DNA from: Chelydra serpentina
Lineage: Eukaryota; Chordata; Testudines; Chelydridae
Length of the DNA: 64,000 bases
Direction of reading: 5' to 3'
Assembly: GCA_037349315.1 (NCBI GenBank)
Contig: JBAIAC010000133.1
Location: forward strand, 1,116,001-1,180,000
The notes under the pieces: model-generated
Databases searched by the model: none
Told to the model about the DNA's origin: nothing
Seen by the model: only the letters and a program-made list of their open reading frames with translations
Part shown: positions 57,175 through 64,000 of the stretch, one piece after another
Position numbering within the stretch: the first letter of the stretch is position 1
Layout of the letters: the number at the start of each line of letters is the position of its first letter
Made by a program: the position numbers and the translations under genes

Positions 57175-58070
57175 ATAGAGTCATAGATTTGAAAGTCAGA
57201 AAATCTTCCAGTCTGACCTTCTGTACATCCCAGGCCACCACCACCCAGCATTGGCACACTAAATCCAACACCTGAAATGAGACCAAAGTATCATAGCCCA
57301 CAGGAGACCAAGGTATTATGTGCCACAGGGAGAGAATAGGAGGGACTGAGGTGCACTAATGCCTGAGGCCCCTGCAAGGGCCAGGAAATGATTAAGTGAG
57401 ATGCACCCAGTTAATGCTGTTAGTGACCTCCAGCCACCTGCTGCAGAGGAAGGTGAAACCCTCCAAGGTCCCTGCCTGTATGACCTGGGGGGAAATTCCT
57501 TCCCCACCCCACGCATGGCAATCAAGAACCAGCCAGTCACACACCTGAGAAGAGAGACTGCTCAGAACCAGCTCAGAGCTGTGGCCCATGTCCCATCTCC
57601 AGCCATGGCCATTCCTGATGTTTCAGAGGAAAGGAGGGGGGGAAAAGAATACACTGGGGGTGGTGGAAAATCCCTTCTTCTCCCTTGCAGATGACTGGCT
57701 GAATCCCTGAAGCACGAGCTTTAGGAACATAAGACATAAACCAGAAGTGAGCTCCAAGCTGCTGAGCTGTGTCCCCCACCATCACGAGTAAGCCCATCAC
57801 ACAATCGCACTCCGAAATGTGTCCAGCTCTCTCTTAAAGCTAATTAGGTCCCCCTTCTCCCCTGTTTGCTATTGGAGGCTGTTCCAGAACCTCACCCCTC
57901 TGGTGGTTAGAAACCCTCTTCTCATTTGCAGCCTGAATTGATTCATGGCTAGTTTGTCCCCATTTGTTCCTGTGACCACATTGTCCTCTAGCTTAAATAG
58001 CATTTTGCCTCTCCTGGGTGCTTAGCCCCCTGATGTTTTTCTAGAAACAGTCAAATCCCCCATATTGCCT
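57175..58070 (-). mobile_element. CR1/L3-like LINE, long but decayed
   Basis: GAGTCATAGATTTGAAAGTCAG and CCAGTCTGACCTTCTGTACA begin the reverse-oriented tail. Later parts (GTTCCAGAACCTCACCCCTC, GTTAGAAACCCTCTTCTC) follow CR1-group order. No frame is intact. Confidence 0.7.
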
Positions 58071-58639
58071 TTCTTAAATATATACAGAGAGAGAGGTGTC
58101 AAGAGGGAAAGGGAAGATAAGAGCACATCACCCCATTTTGACAACAGAAAGAACTCCCCAAGATTATCTCATTGCCCAGTGGTTAGGGCTGGATCCCCAA
58201 AAAATGAGAGGCCTAACTTCAAAAGCCTCCTCCACATCAAGCAGAGAGGGGAGCAGAATGTGGTCTCTGGTGAGTACCCTAAACACAGAGCTAAATGTTA
58301 TAAGGAAGGCACTACCGCTACTGTTCAGCAAACTGGTGAATCGTTTCAGGCTGACACTGCCTTTTTTGGCAACCTCGTCATCCAAAAACTTTCACCCAGC
58401 GGTAGTGACACCATCTTGTAACGGCAAAGCAGCACAGTGATGGAAATGAAAGAAAGAAATGACTTCCCACTTGTAAATATTTCCCTGCTCAAAATAATAT
58501 TGGCCTGAAGCTCAGACATGATTGCCCTCTCCATTTAGGTTTGAATAAGTCGTGATGCTTTGGGGGAAGCCGCCTCTGTTCACCTTCTGCGTTCTGTTTG
58601 ACATTGGAGAGGCTTTTATGTATATCTGTGTCAGACTGC
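58071..58639. other. Intergenic stretch, nothing identified
   Basis: Overlapping frames on both strands (58065-58440) have no recognisable features. Confidence 0.4.
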
Positions 58640-60690
58640 AGACTCCATTTTGAATGTGAGGGTGGTTTGTCCTCTCGGGGGGGGGCTGGAATTCCAAGCC
58701 ACAGGGCTAACAATGGAGGGCTGTTAAGTTAGGAGCTGCTTCCCCACTGAAACGGAGCAACTGTTGACAGAGGCCTAGACTCTACCCAGGTGTGTTGGTT
58801 TATCAGGTTGCCTGGCAACACAGGCAGTTGCTAGGGGGTCTGTGCTCAGGTGTGTTGAAACTGAGCACGAGGTCACAGGCCAGAGGAGACTGGAAAGGGG
58901 TAAAAGGGCCGGGAGCTGCTCTGTTTTGGCTCTGTAGCCATTTTCTGCAGCTCGAGCTGAGGGGAGCTGCTGCAGGAGCAGGAACCTGAGGGGGCAGAGA
59001 GCAGCCTGGCCTACCTCAACATAGGCCCTCCCCACACGCCCAAGGACTCTCAAGGTCATGTAAGGGGGCTGTTGGCCCTATAGTGAAACTTTAGTGGGGA
59101 TATTTTAAATTTTTTTGGTTGGCCCTCTCCCATTAGCAAAAGAAAGGGGATGGATGGAAGATAAATCAGGCTTGTGAGATTGACAGTCTGCAGAGCCAAT
59201 GGGGAGAGGCCAACACGCCAAATCAGCCTGATTGACAGGGCAGGCAGACCAATGAGGGAGTCAGGAACCCAGGGGCCCATCCTCCGTGCGAGCTGCTGCT
59301 GCTGCTTGAGCCAGAGTAGGGCAGAGCTAAGGGATCCCAGCAGCCGGCCCCGGGCTGGGGAGCGAGCAGCAGCCCGGGGCCGGCGCTTGGGAAACGCAGC
59401 AGCTCAGAGCCAGGAGCTGGTGCAGCCGGGGCCCGGTCTGGGCTTCAGCCGGGCGCTGCGGGGCCAGAGCCGGCATGAGGGGGGCCCTGCCCGTACCCCA
59501 AGCGACACCGAAGCCGAGCGTGGTGAGCGGCTGGGGAGAGCGAGGTGGGGACCCCGGGCACAAGGCCCGGCCCTGGGAGACTGACTTGGCGGAGGGACAT
59601 GACCCCGATGGGAGGGACAATACTGGGAAGAAGGGTCCTGCCACCCAGAGCCTGAGGGCGTGTGGCCACCGCCAGCGCAGGTGTCCGACCTGCGGCATCA
59701 CCACGGCGCAGCCGGGGCCTGGGCGGGAGGCCTGGGGTGCGTGAGGAAGAGACTGAACTTCCCTTACGTCCCAGAGACCACTGTTTATGCCCACGGGGTG
59801 GGGTTCCTTGTTCCTTGTTGTTGTTGTTTTTGTTCCTTATTTTTTACTTACTGTTTCTTGACGTTTTCAATACATTGCGTTTGGTTTGAACTTAACGGCG
59901 TGCTCACTGAGCCAGGGAAGTGGCCAGTGTGGCGAGAGCACCCTGGAGTGGGGACACCCTAGCACTGTTATGAGTGACCCACAACGAGGTGGGGGGTTTA
60001 GCCTCCCAGGAATCCTGGGCCCAGCCGTATCGGGGTTACGAGGACTTGCCGCACGGGAGAGTGGAAGGGGCATCCTCGAGGCCAGGCAGGCCCCTGGGTA
60101 AAGAGTTGGAATGAGGACTTAGATTTTTCACTATTCAATTCCACCGGGGGAGTGCAGAAGTCAGGAAAGTTTCCCCACAATCGCGGCACTGTTCCCCCGC
60201 TTACGGTAAGGGTGAGCTGGAGGGAGGCTATTTGCTGTTTTATAGATGATCGGTACTCTCTTGTTTTATCTCTTCAGAGTAATTGCACTAGAGACTTTTG
60301 GCTACGCCTGTGTCTGGTTGCTTCTGCTACCACATGTCCTCGAAGAGGTGAACTGTGAACCAGGAGCCTCATGCCTTTGCGGTGGGGGGGGGAGGCTTTT
60401 TGGGAGCATCCAAGAGCTGCTGGGGAGGGTTGGGGGAGACACCACTAGTCTCAGGGCCTGGACAATTGAACCTCATGAACCCCACTCTTAAGAGGGGTAT
60501 CAGACAGGAGGCCTGCACCTGGAGCTTGTGTCTAGTGGCCTGAAGCCTGGGACAGGGCTTAGACTTGTCCCAGCTATAGCAAGCTCAGGGCATCTAGGAT
60601 TCAGTGTTCGCATCCTCTCACAGTAGTCTGGTGAGTGTCCAGCATGGGGAGCACAACCAGACCCAGGACCCAAGTCTTTCATGCGGTGTT
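58640..60690. repeat. GC-rich, LTR-like region of unknown family
   Basis: The base composition differs sharply from the rest of the window, and CpG is frequent at 59280-59750. An AT-rich stretch with TTCAATACATTGCG follows at about 59820-59880. It may be one or more retroelement LTRs with a GC-rich leader, but I could not place ends or a duplication. Open frames of up to 155 codons on both strands overlap each other and probably follow from the low stop density. Confidence 0.35.
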
Positions 60691-60699
60691 AAAGCCGTA

Positions 60700-60940
60700 T
60701 CCGTCCCAGGATATTAGAAAGACGAAGTGGATGAGGTAATATCTTTTATTGCGCCAGCTTCTGTTGGGGAGAGAGCCAAGCTTTTGAACTACAGAGAACT
60801 CATCTTCAGGTCTGGGAACTATACTCTGGAAGTGTCATGGCTAAACAGAAGGTGAAACAGATTATTTAGCATAAGTAATTAGGACATATTTCAAGGGCGC
60901 ATTCAATGTGAAGTGACTTCAGTTTTTTAAATAACCTCTA
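60700..60940 (-). mobile_element. Penelope-like repeat, second family
   Basis: GTCCCAGGATATTAGAAAGAC and GAGGTAATATCTTTTATTGC match the left arm at 37478. It continues past the decayed ribozyme-like part into TTTAGCATAAGTAATTAGGA, a longer copy than the others of this family. Confidence 0.6.
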
Positions 60941-61925
60941 ACGGTGTGTGAGTGCTACTCTTAGAAAAACTTGCAAGGGTTTGTTTGTTCACTTGTATTG
61001 TGAATTTCTTCTGATACGGCATTAGTATGTTGTAAACACTTGGCTTTTTTCACTGTCCACACTGTCGAAAGCCCAGTTTCTATAAACGCTTATGTACATG
61101 CTTCACTTCTAGCATGTGAGTTTTCCTTTTCTACTCAATGAGACTATTCATGTGCTATAAGTTTAAAAAAAAAAAAAAAAAAGCAAGTTTTTGCAGGATT
61201 GTGGTGTAAGTTTGCACAAGTACAAGAAAATTCACTGCTGAAAAAAAATTGTCAATGCAGTCGTGGTGGATTAGTGGCCTGTCCATATTTATAAGGTGGT
61301 TAAAGTAAAATAGCTACTGGGGAAGAACCGGGGGGCCAGGTGGGGAGTTGAATATATTGTCTTCCACAAGACACCACCAAGGGTGTGATAGGCTGTGTGC
61401 TGGAGTCGGTGTTTTCTGGCTATTTGGGATAAATGGGAACACTCTGAACTGATAAGCTTGAATGATAGCGCAAGGACCAATCACTTCTGTCCTCACCTTA
61501 TCTGCAAAGTGGTCGCTCCTTATGCGAGCCATATCAAGTCCAAACTAATTGGATTGAGGTATAAATGTTAGTAGCTAGGAAAAAAGTATATAAACTGTGA
61601 AGTGTGTGACAAGATTTGGACTTGTCACATAACCCTGTACCTAAACTCCCTGTGTCTGGACCTGGACAGTGTAAGCACAGAGCTGTTCCATGCCTGAGTA
61701 ACCTGAGTGACCAACTGGAGTTTTTGGAACCCAGAGCAGCCTGAAGTGTTCTTCCAGATCTGGACAAGGTGTTCTGGATAAGCTGAGTGGAAACCGTCTC
61801 AGAGGGAATCCCAACAATTCTTACAAATCTTGCATGCTCCCAGTAACTCAAACTATGTCAAGCCAAAATTGCCCAAATGGATCTGACATCAGGATCAATA
61901 ATTACAGTTTGTCTAACTCTATCAA
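60941..61925. other. Intergenic stretch, nothing firmly identified
   Basis: A poly(A) run lies at about 61164-61182. The part 61590-61850 has a TGACAAGATTTGGACTTGTCAC hairpin and may be a repeat. No gene is seen. Confidence 0.4.
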
Positions 61926-61929
61926 TTGA

Positions 61930-62200
61930 AAACATCTGGGATGCACACCGGAGAAAGTGATTTGTGGAAGTGCACAAGGGTGATTTTACCCAGAATAATA
62001 TGTGAATAGGGAACAAGAAGAAAGGAAAACCAGAAGGCCAATGTCATATTGCAACGTAATTGTAATGCAAAGGAGAAGTAGAATATGTAGTTGTAGATGG
62101 AAATAGTGCAGAGAAGCAAATATATTTCCAGGGTTTCAAGAAGGACTGCAACCAATTACTCATTCCAAAATGATGCACCACCCAATAACCAGCATAAACA
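61930..62200 (-). pseudogene. Inverted orphan beta-protein 3' end
   Basis: Read on the minus strand, 62165-61930 gives GGTTGCAGTCC, then CATTGGCCTTCTGGTTTTCC and TTCTGGGTAAAATCACC, the conserved 3' block of the plus-strand genes. The poly(A) signal has become ATTACA. No coding exon lies on the minus strand at higher coordinates. It is the only cluster segment of this kind found in reverse here. Confidence 0.65.
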
Positions 62201-63028
62201 TTTCATGCCTATCATTTTGTTGGAGAATTATACTCGCATAGAAAGAAGACAAAGGCAACATGGTTCACAATATTTGTCTTTTGTTTAGGCTCAGATAAGA
62301 TGACTCATCCAGAATGTCAGAAAAAAATCCACCTAAATGAATCTTTATACAATATTTTTGTTTTTGACACATTTGGAATCGAATAATGTTCTCTTATAAT
62401 GCAATAGAGGTCGGGACTGGTGTTTGAAATGTCACATGAGGAGGCAGGATTCTGTTTCTGACACTCACTAGCTCCCTATGTGACATTCACCTCAATGTTT
62501 CTCTTTTAGCTACATATAATACAAGGGTAACCATCATGATGACTTCTGAGTCTTCCTCAGAACTAAGGATTTCAAAAGCTCTTCACAAACATTCATTAAT
62601 ATTTTATAAGCGCAAAGCATACTATTATAGTATGGCCTGATGTAAAGCCTGCTGAATGACTCCCACTGATTTCAGTATGCATTGTATCCGACTCCCTGGG
62701 GATGGAGGTGCTGAGCATTCAGAATAACAACTCTAAATCCTTCCTAGGAACGGCCAGTGCAAATGCCTCTAACCAGATCCAGTGTGGATCTAAAGGACCA
62801 GAATGAATTCCTGTGATTGACAGTAGATTGTGCCACTAATATACCATTGTATTCCCATGACATTCATTCCCACTGTAACTTCAATTAAATCAATGTAATA
62901 ATTTGGCCTATAAAATTTTAAGATGAGTCCTGCAAGGTGTAATGTGCATGTCATACCATATGGGGATAAAAATAGACTAATAACCACTAACAGTGAGGAA
63001 GACAGAGGAGTCCTGGGAACTACGTAGT
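62201..63028 (+). repeat. Upstream module copy I, flank of gene 6
   Basis: The part 62560-62720 has AAGGATTTCAAAAGCTCTTC, CACAAACATTCATTAAT and AAGCGCAAAGC. It is shorter than the other module copies. Confidence 0.55.
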
Positions 63029-63068
63029 GTATTTTTGGAACTAATTAGGTCTTAGAAATTGTATAAAA
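63029..63068 (+). promoter_or_regulatory. Proximal promoter of gene 6 (TATA box 63062-63068)
   Basis: TATAAAA is at 63062-63068. The ATTTTTGGAACTAATTAGGT block is kept (about 63031), but the CACAAAGGGTGTCTC block found in genes 1-5 is missing, bringing the first block about 40-50 bp closer to the TATA box. Confidence 0.75.
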
Positions 63069-63091
63069 GCGCTCACGACTTAGAGCTCTCC

Positions 63092-63129
63092 TAACCACTT
63101 CTCTAGATTTGTCCTCTTTGGTGAATTGG
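63092..63129 (+). other. Non-coding exon 1 of gene 6
   Basis: It carries CTAACCACTTCTCTAG and ends before the donor GTAAGT at 63130. Intron 1 (63130-63988, 859 bp) is the shortest in the cluster. Confidence 0.75.
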
Positions 63130-63988
63130 GTAAGTGTGAGTTGATTCAATCTCTGTATTGCTATCCATGTCATGTTGATGTTCATTTTAATTAAAGCCTG
63201 AATTCTGCTAATACGTTCTGTGATTCTTAGCAATATAGAGGGGTTATATTAAGTTACAGGTATAGGTTGATTTCAGCTTCAGAGGGCAAGTCTGAGATTT
63301 TTAAAACACAATCATTTGGGAAACCTATTTCTATTAAATTTTAATTGGAAACTAGATTTTCAGGTCCTTGAATTTTGAAATCACACCCAACTTATAGTTC
63401 ACATGAAAGTAGCAAATGGGTAGTAGTAATTTTAGGTTTAGATCCTCAGATGGTGCAAGTTAGTGCAGCTGTATTGGGGTCAATGAAAATACACGGATTT
63501 GCACCAGCTGATATTCTGCTTCGTAGTGCTTCGTTTTCACAAAAGCATATTTTGCATTCATTAATTAGCAAGAAAACAAAGCACCACTCTCTGACGCACG
63601 TCAGAACTGATTTTCAGAGGTTAAATCCTAAAAAGAATATCAACATTAATGTTGTCCCCTCCGTACAACATGTTAAAATTTTCTGAAATGGGTTGAAAAC
63701 TCAATGCGTCCGTGATAGAAATACTCTGTATTGTGGGGTTACTTGTTACAGCCTGTGTTGTAAAGGCAAAGAGCAAGAGATTGGTTTAAGGGTTTGTGGC
63801 TAAAGATGAGTGAACCAAGAGACTAGAAGAAGAAACTAGGAGCAGAGATGAAGCTAGGGACTGAGGGACTAAGTCATTTCCTTATTCCATCTACGTAGCC
63901 CCCATTAGAATTGTAACTGTGCTTTAATCCTTCTAATTCCACTGGCACTTACACCTCATGTTTACTTTCTCCCTGCTGTGTTTTTCAG

Positions 63989-64000
63989 GCTTACATCCAA
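63989..64000 (+). other. Start of coding exon 2 of gene 6, cut by the window end
   Basis: After TTTTTCAG (63981-63988) the sequence GCTTACATCCAA matches the first 12 bases of the leader in the other genes. The ATG would lie about 9-10 bases beyond the window. The product is expected to be another corneous beta-protein, but no codon is visible. Confidence 0.7.

Noticed and set aside
59174..59794. Overlapping frames of 136 and 155 codons on opposite strands
   Set aside because: GC-rich sequence with few stops; no domain, no splice or promoter context, and both strands are open over the same bases.
1..64000. CRISPR arrays, bacterial operons, phage or plasmid modules
   Set aside because: None seen. 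Splice signals, LINEs, SINEs and beta-protein genes show vertebrate nuclear DNA.

Overview
The window looks like nuclear DNA of a turtle, probably a cryptodire. The evidence is a series of intronless-coding, cysteine/proline-rich corneous beta-protein (beta-keratin) genes embedded in CR1 LINEs, a tRNA-derived SINE with a CR1-type end, Penelope-like repeats and LTR relics. No bacterial, phage or organellar features were seen. The species cannot be read from the sequence. The locus probably belongs to the epidermal differentiation complex or another turtle beta-protein cluster, but no flanking landmark gene is present to prove this.

All genes lie on the + strand and share one plan: a proximal promoter with TATAAAA, a short non-coding exon 1 (about 35-40 nt) ending in GTAAGT, one intron of 0.9-3.2 kb, and one coding exon whose ATG follows a conserved leader of 20-22 nt. 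Five coding exons are present: 3351-3746 (131 aa), 17557-18222 (221 aa), 30728-31303 (191 aa), 44617-44886 (89 aa, decayed tail) and 55503-55946 (147 aa). A sixth gene begins at about 63029, and its coding exon is cut off by the window end just after the splice acceptor at 63988. The products are structural proteins of the epidermal corneous layer (scales, shell scutes, claws). Each carries the beta-sheet core box, and the N- and C-terminal regions differ between genes.

Layout: 1-5.6 kb gene 1 and an orphan 3' end. 5.6-16 kb is intergenic, with a CR1/SINE nest, a Penelope composite and repeated upstream modules. 16-20.4 kb gene 2. 20.4-27.9 kb holds a duplicated upstream region with an orphan promoter/exon 1 and nested LTRs. 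27.9-33.3 kb gene 3, a paralogue of gene 2. 33.3-42.9 kb holds a hAT-type MITE, palindromic Penelope-like copies, an orphan 3' end and CR1. 43-45.8 kb gene 4. 46-52 kb intergenic modules. 52.2-56.4 kb gene 5. 56.4-62.9 kb repeats, a GC-rich island and an inverted 3'-end relic. 63.0-64.0 kb the start of gene 6.

The cluster has grown by repeated tandem duplication with loss. About ten copies of one upstream module serve six genes, and there are orphan promoters and orphan 3' ends. Gene 2 and gene 3 sit in a large tandem duplication whose relative age can be read from shared and private transposon insertions. The most notable non-gene signal is a set of short head-to-head Penelope-like insertions with target-site duplications, several carrying hammerhead-ribozyme-like cores.
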